Shown here: positions 11,901-20,682 of the stretch, piece by piece | How the letters are laid out: each line of letters opens with the position of its first letter | Numbering within the stretch: the stretch's first letter is position 1 | IMG/VR virus record: IMGVR_UViG_3300030406_003844 | Coordinates: 1 to 48,839 of that record | Length of the DNA: 48,839 nt | Strand: one strand, 5' to 3' | DNA from: a virus | Notes under the pieces: generated by a model | What the model saw: only the letters and a program-made list of their open reading frames with translations | What the model was told of the DNA's origin: nothing | The model's database searches: none | Position numbers and translations under genes: made by a program

Positions 11901-14900
11901 TTTTAACCATGTAATTGATGATTTGGCTGGTAATACTTTAGAAAGTGCTTCTCATCCTCAAACAAAGAAGGTATTCGGACTTTGGCACATGGATGGAGGC
12001 TATCATCCGGGTGGTCATTTCCTTGATAACCATGTCAATATTAATCCAAAACATCCAGTAGAAAACGGAAGGCTAGCCACAGGTGATACTAACAAACACA
12101 ATGTGTCTGCGTTTAGACCATGTGGGTTATTAGCCGAAGCATATCTTAGTAAATATGGAGGCTCGCCCAATAACCAAGTAAGTGATGAAAATGTTGTACT
12201 AATAGATGCTACTCGTGTACAAAACGCAGAAGAGTTAGGGGCAGTCATCAGTGCATCTATCAATACATTCCCCGGTAAAGACCCGCTCAAGGCTATTGGT
12301 GGTACATTCCTTCCGTCTATGCAAAGTGCCCACAAGCAGGACAGATACGGTTGGGTGGAATTAGATATTACTGGCTATGCACCTGAAGGTGGCGGAGGCG
12401 GAGCAACATTAACTGTTAATAGTGCTCTTACTACGCTTCCTGAGTATGGATGGTTGAGAGTGAGTAGTGGAGGGCAAGCGGGTTATGCTCCGTACATAGA
12501 TACTGCTAGACCGGATTCTAGTACGCTTATCTTCAATCTTGGCAAAGGACCTGCATCTAGTATGCCCTCTGCTATTGCTATATTAGATCCGGGAACTGGC
12601 GGGTACTCCGCAGCGTCAGGGTTAGCAACATCAGGAGGTAGCGGTACAGGTACAGACCTGACTGTAGAGATAACAAGTGTGAATGGCTCCGGCCAAATCA
12701 CAGGTATAACAATCACCAATCCGGGTTCAGGATATGTAAGTGCTCAAGATGTAATTGTTCAACAAGGAGGCTCTTCAAATGACGCTCGTATTACTATAAA
12801 TTCTGTGACTCGTAATACTAATATTACCGACCCTGAGAATATGAGAGATGTCGCCGTAGACAACTCATTTAAGGCATATGTTTGGACTAAAGCAGGTACA
12901 CATAGACTCAACAATGACGCATCAGTTACTGCTCGTGACCATATGTGTCAGGTGCATTACAACGGCCTCATTGACGCAATAGATAGAACCAAGCCGGTTG
13001 GTGCAGTTGGTTGGGCAGGCGAAGCATATTCTTACTTGAATTCTTACACGGGTACTCAGATAGGTTCAGGACTTTACCCTGCTGGACTTGGTGCATGGCA
13101 TCCTTTCCTCGGCTTCAACCCATATGGTGCAGCAGAAACCTGTCTTGCATCATCTGCTCCCGTAGGAACCGGAGATACAGCCTCGGCAACATTTTCTGAA
13201 TATTGTGTAAACGGTTTATCTTCAAGGCATTTGATTGCAATTACAAATGAAAGTGAGTTACCTCTCATTGCTAAAGCAGACAGAGATGGTATATTGTGTT
13301 CAGGCGATTGGCTAATGGCGAAAGAAAACGGTAACATTTTACACGCTGGTACCATTAAATGGGACACTGATAAAGTGCACAACAAATCACGCTATGTGGC
13401 TTACGCTAACGCTGGTCCTCGTGTAGAGACACAGATGCACAGCGGCTTCACTAGACCATTCGATAATTCAGATTACCCTGCATCGGGCAGTGCACCTACT
13501 GATGCTGAATGGCACCGTACCATACAATCAGGTGACATGGTGCAGGCAAACCCCTGCTTACATGCAACTGGTGATTTGTTTTGGGATGAAAGTATAGTTA
13601 AAGGTTCTAACTTCCATGAAAATTTTGGAACACATGGTGTGGAATGTGTGGGCAATAGCGGCTTGAAAGATTACTTGAATCCCTCTGCAGCATCTACTGC
13701 TATGCCTCACCCCGGATTATTTGGTTTCTATGATAAACGATCTGCTGCTCGTAATTTTTCAGCAGAGCACATAGTTTGGAAGCGAATGGATGGAGGAAGC
13801 CTAACTATGCCTGCTGCTAACGCAAGAGGACTGGGTGCTGTGCCTTGGGTACAGCGCAAAATCACCGGTACTGAGCAATATAGATTAGTGGGTGAAAAGG
13901 TATTGGGTAATGTACGATTTAGTTTTGAATCGACTAATTCTGCTATGTTCCCTATAATACAGGCTCAAGAATTATCGCATCCTCAGTTAGCAGAACAACA
14001 CCCTGTGCAAATTAGAAATGCATTGATGATACCAAATGAAGAACTCCAATTCCAAAGTATGACTGTAGTGGATGATACAGGTCAAGAGCATAGACTAGAA
14101 GGTGGCTCCCCTCTAGGTACGGTCATCATGGACTTTAGGCATGTAAGTGATAGAGAAATTGAAGGTTTAGCACCAGCATTAGCAGGCACAGGTGTGTCTC
14201 CTAATATGAAAATTAGATTGCCTAATCCTGATGAAATACCCGGTAACATAATTGTTAGACCGGGCTTTGATAGAATCCAAGCATATCAAAATGAAACTAT
14301 TGGTTCAGGTGGACTTCAGCACCCAGCACAACCTGTACAACACATAACGGACATGTTTGATAATAAATACGCTGGTCCTCGTCTGTGGCCTACTTGGGAA
14401 AATAACGGATGGGAGCATGTAAGCCAAGACGGTACGGATGTGTCTGTTAAAAAGAATGAGCATAGATTAGACTTCCCTGCATCTACACTAGAGGGTTGGC
14501 AAGACCATACCGGTAACAGACCGTTGTCTACATCTTATGAACCGCATGACAGAAGCCTGTATTTCCATGTAACAAAGATGGGTGTCACTTCCACTCACAG
14601 ATATGGTGTAGAAGAAACACCTTACATAAGTCATACTACCAATACAATTGTTACTGGTGGTGTACTCTCTTCTTCGGATTGGACAGATAGCACTGAACAA
14701 AGTGGAGGCAGATACTTTTTACGAGTCTATGACCAAATAACGGGCAAAGGAACTATTGTATCTTATACAGGTATAGATAGTGATGGCGGTGACACATTTA
14801 CTGGTGTTGTATTTTCTCCCGGCTTTGAGCAGTTTATTACAGACAGCAATGAAGGCTCATTGCTAATTGTTCCGAGTTATTACATGCCTGCAGGTAGCAC

Positions 14901-17900
14901 CCGTATTTTTGCATCTCGTAGACTTCGTGACCACAGCGAGTATAGTGGTGCAAGCCCTGATATGAAAATTACAGATTGGTTCAATATGTATAGCAATTTA
15001 CCAGCAAGTACTGGTAGTTTTGCAGACCCATCTATACCTTACCAATATATTGCAGGTGCCTCAAGTCCTAAGATGACACCTATGCCTATTCCAAGAATGG
15101 GTCATCATTATGTCAACCCAACCATGGCTTTGTTACCGGGACATTATGCTCACCCTGCTTACCAAAGAATATATGATTTAAATCAAAGTTGTAAGACATC
15201 TAGTAACGACTTTGCTATCAACAGTTTAATTGGTACAAATGAAGGAACACGCACCAGTACGACTGCGACTACGACTACGCACGAGCCGGGTCGTGACCCT
15301 TACATTTACTTCTCAGGACCAACGGCTGCATTCTCTCCATCCGACATACACGGTGGAGGATTTACATTGTTGACTGAAACTAAAATTAAGTACGAAGGCT
15401 ATGGTGTAGCAGCGTCTGTAGGAGATGCAGGTACTAAGAACGCTGCTGGTGGACACGAGTTAGTGTTAGAGGCGGCAGGTACATACACTCTCAATGACCA
15501 CTTCCCCGATCCGATGGAGGTAGGGGCTTACCAAATTGTCATACAACCAAACTTATTCAAACAGCAACTCAAAGGATTCCATGCGAACGGTCCTGCTACA
15601 GATGTACCCGATGGTTCAGTTGTAGAACTGACTGGGCAGCAGGTAAATACAGTTATTGCAATTGAACAAGACATCAGTACTAATGGAGCACATACACTCA
15701 TATTAGCAGACGCTATAATGGCAGATGTCAGAGGTTGCGAAGTAATAATTAATGAAATAATGCTTGATATAGAACCTGATTACGGTAGTCATTTCACTAA
15801 TATCCCCGTCTTAGGATTATACAATCCATTAGGTGTACAAGAAACTAGTTCGCCTTCACTTAGCAGAAGAAGCATGCCTTACAGACCCGGTATGTTTAGT
15901 AGTGCTACACCGGGTTACACGGTGACTATTCCTTGGTGGGGTATATTGCACAAAGATGGTGCTGATAGTTTCGCCGCTCGAAAGTTTAGACACTTAGAAT
16001 GGCATAAGCCTGACAACTATTACGAATTCTGTAGGATGTCTTACGGTTGTATTGGAGCACAACTTACTATTGCAGGCTATCCTACATCTTTCATGGACAT
16101 TTACGAAGCACACAATCGTAACAGAAGCCTGAATCCTACCTGTGTAGTTCTTTCTACTAATCAGGGAGGTAGCACGATTACCGTTGACAACAATGATTTA
16201 TTCCCTGTCAAGCCTTATTATGGAGAAGAGTTAGAATATACTAAGAATGGTATAACTTACACCGCTACTTATGCTAATCGTACTGGTACTTTAGCACATG
16301 CCACTTTGGGCGTGTCTACTACATTTGAAACCGTTAGCGGTAGCGCAGAATTTTGGGCTAATATTGCTGCAGATACGGTCTTGAAATTGACTAGACCTTA
16401 CAATACCTATTCTTCAGATACTGTATTTTTGGATTCTAAAGTTAGCGTCTTAGCAAAACTATTCCCACAAATTCCTAGTGGATTGGATAAATCCCTAAAA
16501 GATGGCAGTGGGGACACAAACAGCCTACATTTGCCTGACGCATATTTGTGTCTGTGGCATCCAAATCTAGGCAGACCGTTTACTTGGTACAGCGATACTG
16601 CTACAGGTGGCACCCGTGACTTCTACGACAAGACTGGCGTGGCTGATACACCTGTTGACAAGAAACCGTACAATCACGTACCTGAATACTTTGAAACTAT
16701 ACACTACCATGATTTCAATTATGTTGCTAGTAAAGGGCCGTTTGGATTTGCAATGAAGTGGGTTGCCCCGCCACATGATGCCGATGCTGATTTGTTTACT
16801 GACGACTTCCACGACGGTACTATATACACCGCAGCACAGATTGATTCTCGTGTTATCGATATTGGTCAAACAATGAGTCACCAAGGTGGTACGTTCAATT
16901 CTACTAAATACAATTTTGCAGGGTTTTGGCCCGGTGGCTCCCACGGCGGAGGAGCAGTAAGTCGATTAGAAACTTATGCTAGTGCGTTGATAGGTTGGGG
17001 TGGCGAAACTTATGGAATGGATTGTGGAGGTTTTGATGACAATACTGGGATAAGAACACGAACCTATGCAGAAATGACATCAGCATCAGCATATGCTCGT
17101 AACTATTGTTTCGGTTATAGGTTTGGAATAAGGCAGGCTTACAATAGACCCCGTTGGGCTAATTATGTTCGTGGCTGGTTAGAAGTGGCTAATTCAAACG
17201 CCTTACTCGGTTATTATCATGGTCCCTTTGTACAGCAAGACAACAAAACAGGCGGTTGGGATTATGTCGGTGCTGATAGTGGCGGTGGTGCTCCGAGTGA
17301 TGTCGATTTCAACGCTACTTACATAGGAATACTAGAGAGATTAACACAAATAAGTGCATTGTTGAATCAAGACCAAATCGGTAGACAGGTTAGATATAGT
17401 GATGGCAGAAGAATGACAGAGGCGTTTGGTTGTGCTGTCAGAACTATACGAAATGCATCTACAGTAAGAAGAGAATATCCCGGTGACCATGCAGGTAAGA
17501 ACATAGCAGATTTAGCAGAGGCTCACAAATATTACATGGTCGACTGGTGGGGTAATACCCGTGGTGAAGATGTTCGCCGATTCCCAGTTAGAGGGTTTGG
17601 TGTAAGACCGTCATGGGATCCTGAAGATGCTTACAAAGATACCAATGTTAGTCACAGACCAGCCGCACACAGTTTGTTTGCAGGAGATGGAAATGACCGC
17701 TATAGTGGCAACGCAAACACGGCTAACAATGATGCTAGTAACATGGGTGTTGCCGACTGGTTTAATCCAGCGAGTGCTATGCGTGTTGGCGACAGGGGTG
17801 ACGGAAGGGGTGTCCGTTGGCCTACTGTGTTCAATGAAAGCATGCTCATGAATGTCAGTGAAACACATGAGGCTACAGGTCTAGTTTTGTCTCACAGCAC

Positions 17901-18990
17901 AGCAGAGCCTGCGTTTGGTCAGGGACTAGTTCGACCAAGTAACGAAACTCTACAAGCAGGCGAAGTCGATAGAGGTATCAGTGCAAGACTCGATCTAGCA
18001 GACGAAGACGGATTACTCAAACCGAGTGCATCTGTTGGCGAAGGAGTAGAAACAATTACTGCTGACACTAGGTTAGTAGACCCTGTTGCTAGAGATGATG
18101 TTAGAATGGGATTAGATGTAGATACCATTGCTGAATTAAATGATGGTGTCAGCAGAGAATATGTCATCATGTCTACAGAGGCAGCGAGTTTGCACACAGA
18201 CAGAGAGGTAGGACAGAGAACCAATCTAAGAGGAGCCATGACTGGTGGTAGTCGCACATTAGGTAACTTCGATATGACTGCTCTAAATTTCAGCACCAAT
18301 CCAGTTGCCGGAATTACAAGATTCTCTAACGCTCATGCTTATTGGCCTCTAGGTGGCACTTACGTTATGGAATGGAGCAAATATTCAGGAGTAATAGATG
18401 TGAAAGGATGGGGACAAACTGGTGTATCTACTTCGTCTAACCCATACCAAGATGCTAACCACGACCCTATCATACAGAATACTAACTTCACTGACTCCAA
18501 GATAGAATTCCTGTATAGGCCAGCACAAGTGTTGGATAGTAAGCACGTACAGTTCTTCAGACCTGCGCCTGTGATGAAGAGTAGTGCAGACCAAGTCGGT
18601 TCTAACTTCTATAGAGCAACAGCCGGAGGTAAGTACGGACTGTTTACAAGTGATGCTCCGGGTGCCTTGACAGGCACTCCAAGTAGTCCACCGTATGCAC
18701 CTGTTTACACAATAACTCCCGGCTCTAGTTTAACAGTACCTACAAGCCAAGGGCCTAATATTGAGGGTGTCGATGTGACGGGGTATGACAAGACCGATAT
18801 CCGATCTCCGGTAGCAAGAGTGGTCATGTCTGAGAATACACTTGAACACTTTAGAGCAGACGCAAGTCGTAAATCGCCTGATGATGAGGAAGGTAATTAC
18901 AATGTGCAGCCGAGGCACAGCCAAACACTACATCCAAAAGGTAGCGACGGCGATGTAACTTATAACTCAGGAGAACATAGCGGGGAGTGA
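2932..18990 (+). CDS. Giant ~5350-residue virion protein with LamG-like N-terminus
   Basis: One uninterrupted frame of 16 kb encodes 5352 residues. I place the start at the ATG at 2932, five bases after GGGGTG, rather than the GTG at 2926 that overlaps the upstream stop. Residues about 45-236 resemble a LamG/concanavalin-like fold (SFTLETWIVP, LNVTVTFTGRRLAMHINGD, TIALWRFEE). Further on are several 'TxxITVDNxxLFP...GxxxxY' beta modules (about residues 863-940, 1318-1390, 1490-1570, 3900-3980, 4405-4465). A glycine-rich segment at about 3222-3290 (GSGQITGITITNPGSGYVSA) is of a type common in marine phage structural proteins. No long coiled coil was seen, so it does not look like a tape measure. 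The flanking hub- and fibre-like genes suggest a tail-tip, baseplate or host-contact protein (inference). Confidence 0.85.
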   Translation: MTILIDPGHALLFNGITDGVLVPPNLNIVHGKNDENLKTLPNVLRSFTLETWIVPDCGGIVYEYENVMRLSVGTPSSPAPATFEINLENVAAGTTSVYALNSAKPVHSPTGDLAYWDGVLFPSASLAVHDSYNYLDSTVNDSTALNDGHRELLNVTVTFTGRRLAMHINGDLVVSKAFDEVQQVVLNPSNMFLGGKGGEYRGTIEAIHLSRGVKPSGRVAYAPVKSDDTIALWRFEEPIEPITTQVVTPSISASTSASSTINIGTTAAKALAKELAGDGITETINFTASPPWNSLGSYTIKKYAATSTSDITIPKVPYNIIVNPLGYNSTTGKPTAKAPERLRLTAIDGGAGTITVESIHLDFDATSNGRRGALQAHDAGFFVVVTGDCIVDGGNGNDFQPQGSGTQFSHKQGQVCIDESDFENHGIMFSMSMAIDSDSYNKFSASSANPGDGFYIGHSGRHTLNHVKSHPFMGILPPVSDLVVDKKLDASADVISASFDSQYSDIKDTVPINSKISAYDSHIANRISNLAHKTKVKQIVENGMSDISDTQRGILALGGTTFDSSLFNLKSIGGTSALSDSKEAARHLVPSSDARIAILDLPSLSTYNYAPFIQVHYNAVCHNSINFPVAAASRIDSSFTSTSTAIKLESIKSFGKDGAVLSAADFSIGDTPATTNPSITATLNHTTKKVTFSAATDSAFQSADTTGAIVKLSMNGPSIMVTKTVPDVSTIVTGSTSILDLIHTALDAGDLDIYSPGGRIEIDMPENFGFTEGDLEGDTEEGTVAEPKLDFTLCPENYLPLTATDTPAKTPQGIAVANANLSSKSSQFSKIIVSRSYNPTNLEEVEDMARQLPVNRRVRTGLLINNNGGYAANTTTALTVDGVDARTIFADGDIVYKVDGTQVGTINHTVTETTIRISGSGGTTVALQDNEELFIGPIELGTGTTNQSTGVYEIFDIIEHQVLGKKVILTVQPSDRRRFSQLAKLRSDASTPNSISIEYLVSRGRVLSFGDEADGTSSLLAYGLVSDIASASVSAKGDGSPDSHIVKEIMPGAPVVTVTLGGPGQGAINTKETWSTSPTARMPWSTRRDCVVNGGAVDTSARTITVVPLNNRATDLQSWGTYCFPKVGRVYLEMPRTDVNEAIQFASAEYASKTGVKFTFASGSHQGTGKFVLADGSEADTFSDWVTAVGSTNIVGGNLHVDDKFLEESVCSDGTTINDRLFQTLNTVQHDYQLGTQYASTRALVEIPLFEEFFFDNPDEGIFPGPDNSMKIHIDATRTASNWAPNPVGRRHEEIRPQDPEVFGAFSYSIATNTHRSGTKITAPFTDTSAPILIHVEDASIFPIPTAGPTAVAGIDGSARFRRAFLPSGEWVLYIDRDTNNNTITAASAATAGGNFAMSKNFVKEFAVGVQLTPGPGYQDMSYSSIADNPLLKSAGYEGRRSFYYDRSNVMTQGGNVDYGMKQYVSAVEFRAGPRVNPHLDRIQSGRAKGLVSYLNTSTNVLELQDASLFPVDKEGVDGHTGYRYRLAYRDASGTLHYAFYESITNTTITLNHRDTGFTPSFNDEVVLVDMHAHPSTIYPEVNDKALLNRSWAYPYAPGGLRDGDTVWMNMHYTNPHSIEGLFCKSRGTLNEGKVWTGFNGGQGTMNANPRSSTPLENFLIGNTCIETAKNFVQHVNKTIELNYEALGLSADLAPTVAYLDPYQSDDEHTRVLLYDVAHDREFIAFQDLWMQVQSSADATKIGTAPSTTTGVISHSDAASGSQLDVASGFPSQNKYLTSTTKSQFIEAAYSHQSTWNASTQTILSPHSPDVGNYTTNSGMPRTNDAVINSADALLLHKQIDKNSREASTFFDTPDGTRAIPAFLALKGIRSSTLDLSGHEETRLNNLDHWTKMDFVRRLTVDFGEVSLRDGVTNIESAAREVVRLINQAGAKNGRTHARKEKERHLGESTGSTHDPAPFWDVKKGFSSHDKGTHMGYVRAHLGRVVLDSNGNKGFSVVIHSTVPGAEGRNFCAWLDSSRAQTPYRPQYLIGHGGRFRNYWCQPDEITGENMHPAPMPINRFGRPFAPITTLKEYIPPEETLDAFENNLSLGPETIASSTQKTDTFRENASGRNSNTVVNESFETKSPSSTLVDGLRAGTSAQARINFGGLTQAGIPGWAPNTGRWGMGRDGDDRFKSIYGNASNASTAMLGSTINTSDNARGYIPEEQMKPTNIGNGNLYGIRFEDHRGDNHTIRMVYKECDKPFGNDLTMVPPTFDEEVVIYFDDKDVAQGGFTIGRHMVGTGEVCGEVSGGTPKEYKGNLWNNYPSPAVGIHCAVTRSSSTDEEIAVVLSPPYDSSGTLSHPDILGYLGFPESGMLQLTIDGTGEEGITIHYTSRTHNDKNGPHKFYGCKGGTGAAISSADYLLSPRINFTSVLTDEVIAAAFEFAMTMPDANDRSVSATSFDCTHMFAPDGKTLGEWGVSPTAIRVKVNNKNRTPLSKLFNVSRSKDWGLMEGASSDATVTSKHTGGLTDSERDDGTRLDVGYIPETVLHITTRYRGTNANTATPILVDSQNNQLDISTWQRNLRGENFTGVAGDHIIPKVDSPMIKLSAKSSTRLTLASNTFLYSICVPGSDDPQSWGERFTLWLGSEEYAEVKSQRDGSDAEIKLAYEAATGTSANFASTVTATDILMRNGDVKNGMKTDGIRRAGSKMSSPFLYFRGGRDSPDHWVPLYFGGGFSGVVMDVNDGTQNDYGDFYTHPYAGGPTGSCGLQNVGEIAGSYALLDTNAMLAMFPGTPYLDDHKGKNNPPLFNQDGILPFDMAKGANNKATGTTYTDGTNSVSVNLPSPIILRFAHPHARYSSSGNAADQTVYIVFGPGQAFPHNSADFEPQGSNIVTLGNGYSAVPIEMTGGGETFLPNQLANGGSSVSGFNTTLTPSAHLPRTSFFQKNRVSGFNYDMNWEPTKGFPSLGVHASSGDTFDQTYDKAFYYEGAIFSVPHFSYPPAAHPFNHVIDDLAGNTLESASHPQTKKVFGLWHMDGGYHPGGHFLDNHVNINPKHPVENGRLATGDTNKHNVSAFRPCGLLAEAYLSKYGGSPNNQVSDENVVLIDATRVQNAEELGAVISASINTFPGKDPLKAIGGTFLPSMQSAHKQDRYGWVELDITGYAPEGGGGGATLTVNSALTTLPEYGWLRVSSGGQAGYAPYIDTARPDSSTLIFNLGKGPASSMPSAIAILDPGTGGYSAASGLATSGGSGTGTDLTVEITSVNGSGQITGITITNPGSGYVSAQDVIVQQGGSSNDARITINSVTRNTNITDPENMRDVAVDNSFKAYVWTKAGTHRLNNDASVTARDHMCQVHYNGLIDAIDRTKPVGAVGWAGEAYSYLNSYTGTQIGSGLYPAGLGAWHPFLGFNPYGAAETCLASSAPVGTGDTASATFSEYCVNGLSSRHLIAITNESELPLIAKADRDGILCSGDWLMAKENGNILHAGTIKWDTDKVHNKSRYVAYANAGPRVETQMHSGFTRPFDNSDYPASGSAPTDAEWHRTIQSGDMVQANPCLHATGDLFWDESIVKGSNFHENFGTHGVECVGNSGLKDYLNPSAASTAMPHPGLFGFYDKRSAARNFSAEHIVWKRMDGGSLTMPAANARGLGAVPWVQRKITGTEQYRLVGEKVLGNVRFSFESTNSAMFPIIQAQELSHPQLAEQHPVQIRNALMIPNEELQFQSMTVVDDTGQEHRLEGGSPLGTVIMDFRHVSDREIEGLAPALAGTGVSPNMKIRLPNPDEIPGNIIVRPGFDRIQAYQNETIGSGGLQHPAQPVQHITDMFDNKYAGPRLWPTWENNGWEHVSQDGTDVSVKKNEHRLDFPASTLEGWQDHTGNRPLSTSYEPHDRSLYFHVTKMGVTSTHRYGVEETPYISHTTNTIVTGGVLSSSDWTDSTEQSGGRYFLRVYDQITGKGTIVSYTGIDSDGGDTFTGVVFSPGFEQFITDSNEGSLLIVPSYYMPAGSTRIFASRRLRDHSEYSGASPDMKITDWFNMYSNLPASTGSFADPSIPYQYIAGASSPKMTPMPIPRMGHHYVNPTMALLPGHYAHPAYQRIYDLNQSCKTSSNDFAINSLIGTNEGTRTSTTATTTTHEPGRDPYIYFSGPTAAFSPSDIHGGGFTLLTETKIKYEGYGVAASVGDAGTKNAAGGHELVLEAAGTYTLNDHFPDPMEVGAYQIVIQPNLFKQQLKGFHANGPATDVPDGSVVELTGQQVNTVIAIEQDISTNGAHTLILADAIMADVRGCEVIINEIMLDIEPDYGSHFTNIPVLGLYNPLGVQETSSPSLSRRSMPYRPGMFSSATPGYTVTIPWWGILHKDGADSFAARKFRHLEWHKPDNYYEFCRMSYGCIGAQLTIAGYPTSFMDIYEAHNRNRSLNPTCVVLSTNQGGSTITVDNNDLFPVKPYYGEELEYTKNGITYTATYANRTGTLAHATLGVSTTFETVSGSAEFWANIAADTVLKLTRPYNTYSSDTVFLDSKVSVLAKLFPQIPSGLDKSLKDGSGDTNSLHLPDAYLCLWHPNLGRPFTWYSDTATGGTRDFYDKTGVADTPVDKKPYNHVPEYFETIHYHDFNYVASKGPFGFAMKWVAPPHDADADLFTDDFHDGTIYTAAQIDSRVIDIGQTMSHQGGTFNSTKYNFAGFWPGGSHGGGAVSRLETYASALIGWGGETYGMDCGGFDDNTGIRTRTYAEMTSASAYARNYCFGYRFGIRQAYNRPRWANYVRGWLEVANSNALLGYYHGPFVQQDNKTGGWDYVGADSGGGAPSDVDFNATYIGILERLTQISALLNQDQIGRQVRYSDGRRMTEAFGCAVRTIRNASTVRREYPGDHAGKNIADLAEAHKYYMVDWWGNTRGEDVRRFPVRGFGVRPSWDPEDAYKDTNVSHRPAAHSLFAGDGNDRYSGNANTANNDASNMGVADWFNPASAMRVGDRGDGRGVRWPTVFNESMLMNVSETHEATGLVLSHSTAEPAFGQGLVRPSNETLQAGEVDRGISARLDLADEDGLLKPSASVGEGVETITADTRLVDPVARDDVRMGLDVDTIAELNDGVSREYVIMSTEAASLHTDREVGQRTNLRGAMTGGSRTLGNFDMTALNFSTNPVAGITRFSNAHAYWPLGGTYVMEWSKYSGVIDVKGWGQTGVSTSSNPYQDANHDPIIQNTNFTDSKIEFLYRPAQVLDSKHVQFFRPAPVMKSSADQVGSNFYRATAGGKYGLFTSDAPGALTGTPSSPPYAPVYTITPGSSLTVPTSQGPNIEGVDVTGYDKTDIRSPVARVVMSENTLEHFRADASRKSPDDEEGNYNVQPRHSQTLHPKGSDGDVTYNSGEHSGE

Positions 18991-18992
18991 GC

Positions 18993-20681
18993 ATGGCAGT
19001 AGGTAAGAATCTTGCAACTGGTCGTGCTGATGCGACACAGAATGTCATAATGAAGGCTGTGCGTAAGCCTAAATTTGTAGATAATGCTGTCCGACACGCT
19101 GAATATACTAAACAACAAAGTGGTTTTTTGGTGAAAGCACCGACATCTAGTGACTTCATGCCTACTCATGATAGGACCTATTCTTTGATTGAAGAGGAAG
19201 ATACAATTAGGCTAGTGCATACTGTAAGCAAAGGACACAGATATACTGGTAATGTATTCGTTAATGACGAAAAATTAGACAAGACTTCTCAATCTACTTT
19301 ACCCCCATTAATTATTGGTGCAAATAATCCTGAACAATTATTAGCACCTGCATCTATAGAAACTACTACAGTAGATGCAACTGATGGGTCAAAAATTAGA
19401 CTTGGAAATCTAAAAGGCTTAGAATTAAAACAAATTGGTTTTACCGACAAAAAGGTACGGATTGGTCAGAAAGTAAACGTAGGGCTAAGGACTACGGATT
19501 TAGTTAGTAGATTAGCAAAAGGTAGCACTAATTCTCTGAACGGACTTACTATCAAAAACCCTAGTGGAACATTCGTAGCACAGGATTTCTATGGAACTGA
19601 CGGGGTTAGTGCTATGCGGTTCTTAGCAAAGCACGATGGTTACAAAGTCAGCACAGATCAGTTTGGTAACTTACACTATTCCCACCAACAAAAGCATACT
19701 AGAGAACACATAATTACACAAACTATGGTTTCTGAAGGCTCAATTGAAACAGAGGGTGAAAGCACCCTCAACCGTGTGATAGTCCGTGGAAAGTCTCGTG
19801 CTAACAATGACCAAAATGTAGTGCAAGTTGACGACTTTGGGCCACAAAAAGACACTGTCAATGAGATATCAGGGGGCATCCATGTCCCTACTGCTATAAC
19901 AAAGGCCAGTGCTAAGGCTATTGGTCGCAGAGTATTAGCCATGACGAAGAAAGCAAAGGGTAATGAAAAGTTGATGGGAACATTGATGTCTAGTAGAGTT
20001 CAACCGGGCGACATAATATCTTACGAAACAATCACTGACTCTGATAGAAAGATAGTTTTGTCGACTAGGCACTATTTAACTCAAAAGAAATCAGACATAA
20101 ACATCAACTCTGTCGATGGTTCTATAGAAGATATATTGCAGCGGTTCCAAGAGGTTGATATTGGTTCCAGTACTCGTGATAATGAAGAAAGGAACAGACA
20201 ATTCAATCAAGAAGAATTTGCAACTGCATTTGATTACAAGTTCAAGATTACATGGCGTGTAGAGACTAGAGAAGTCAAAGATCCAACTACAGGTATCGTG
20301 ATTGGTATACCTAATAGGAACACTGTGCATGGTAGAATGCACTTAAAGTCTACAGGAATACTAATCAACAACGGGAGTGGTCACGCCATAGGCACTACCA
20401 CCTTCACTACCGATGGCACAAACGCAAACTCAATATTTACATCAGGGGTTATCAGTGCTGGTGGTGCAGATGCATTCGTTTACAAGGCCAACGGTAACCT
20501 ACTAGGTAAAGTTAGCAGCGCAACTACTACTTCAGTTGTCATCGCCACTGCCTCTCCGCATGCAGTTGCAGATGACGAAGAATTATTCCAAATCTCAATA
20601 GACTCACTACCTGAGTCTGCTAACAGTCATCTAAAGATTAAGATGAATAAAGGTACATTCTCAAGCAGAAGGAGGGGCTGA
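18993..20681 (+). CDS. Baseplate hub-like protein
   Basis: A 562-residue protein starting at the ATG at 18993, preceded by GGGGAGTGA, which also contains the giant gene's stop. The segment AMRFLAKHDGYKVSTDQFG followed by NLHYSH resembles the 'LA...GY...D..GNL.Y' element of hub proteins of the gpD/gp27/gp44 type. The segment RVQPGDIISYE followed by ISVD-like strands and a C-terminal DILQRF fits the end of such hubs. Residues about 455-536 carry a beta insert (GILINNGSG, FVYKANGNLLGKV, DDEELFQI) clearly related to giant-protein residues 863-940. Its place between the giant protein and a fibre-like gene supports a baseplate-centre role. The assignment rests on motif memory and position, with no search run. 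Confidence 0.55.
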   Translation: MAVGKNLATGRADATQNVIMKAVRKPKFVDNAVRHAEYTKQQSGFLVKAPTSSDFMPTHDRTYSLIEEEDTIRLVHTVSKGHRYTGNVFVNDEKLDKTSQSTLPPLIIGANNPEQLLAPASIETTTVDATDGSKIRLGNLKGLELKQIGFTDKKVRIGQKVNVGLRTTDLVSRLAKGSTNSLNGLTIKNPSGTFVAQDFYGTDGVSAMRFLAKHDGYKVSTDQFGNLHYSHQQKHTREHIITQTMVSEGSIETEGESTLNRVIVRGKSRANNDQNVVQVDDFGPQKDTVNEISGGIHVPTAITKASAKAIGRRVLAMTKKAKGNEKLMGTLMSSRVQPGDIISYETITDSDRKIVLSTRHYLTQKKSDININSVDGSIEDILQRFQEVDIGSSTRDNEERNRQFNQEEFATAFDYKFKITWRVETREVKDPTTGIVIGIPNRNTVHGRMHLKSTGILINNGSGHAIGTTTFTTDGTNANSIFTSGVISAGGADAFVYKANGNLLGKVSSATTTSVVIATASPHAVADDEELFQISIDSLPESANSHLKIKMNKGTFSSRRRG

Positions 20682-20682
20682 T

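Noticed and set aside
17919-18299. 126-codon open frame on the - strand inside the giant gene
   Set aside because: It is antisense to a strong continuous coding frame, has no ribosome-binding site and no recognisable protein features.
2932-18990. Tape-measure protein
   Set aside because: No long helical or coiled-coil stretches, no transmembrane pairs; composition is beta-rich.
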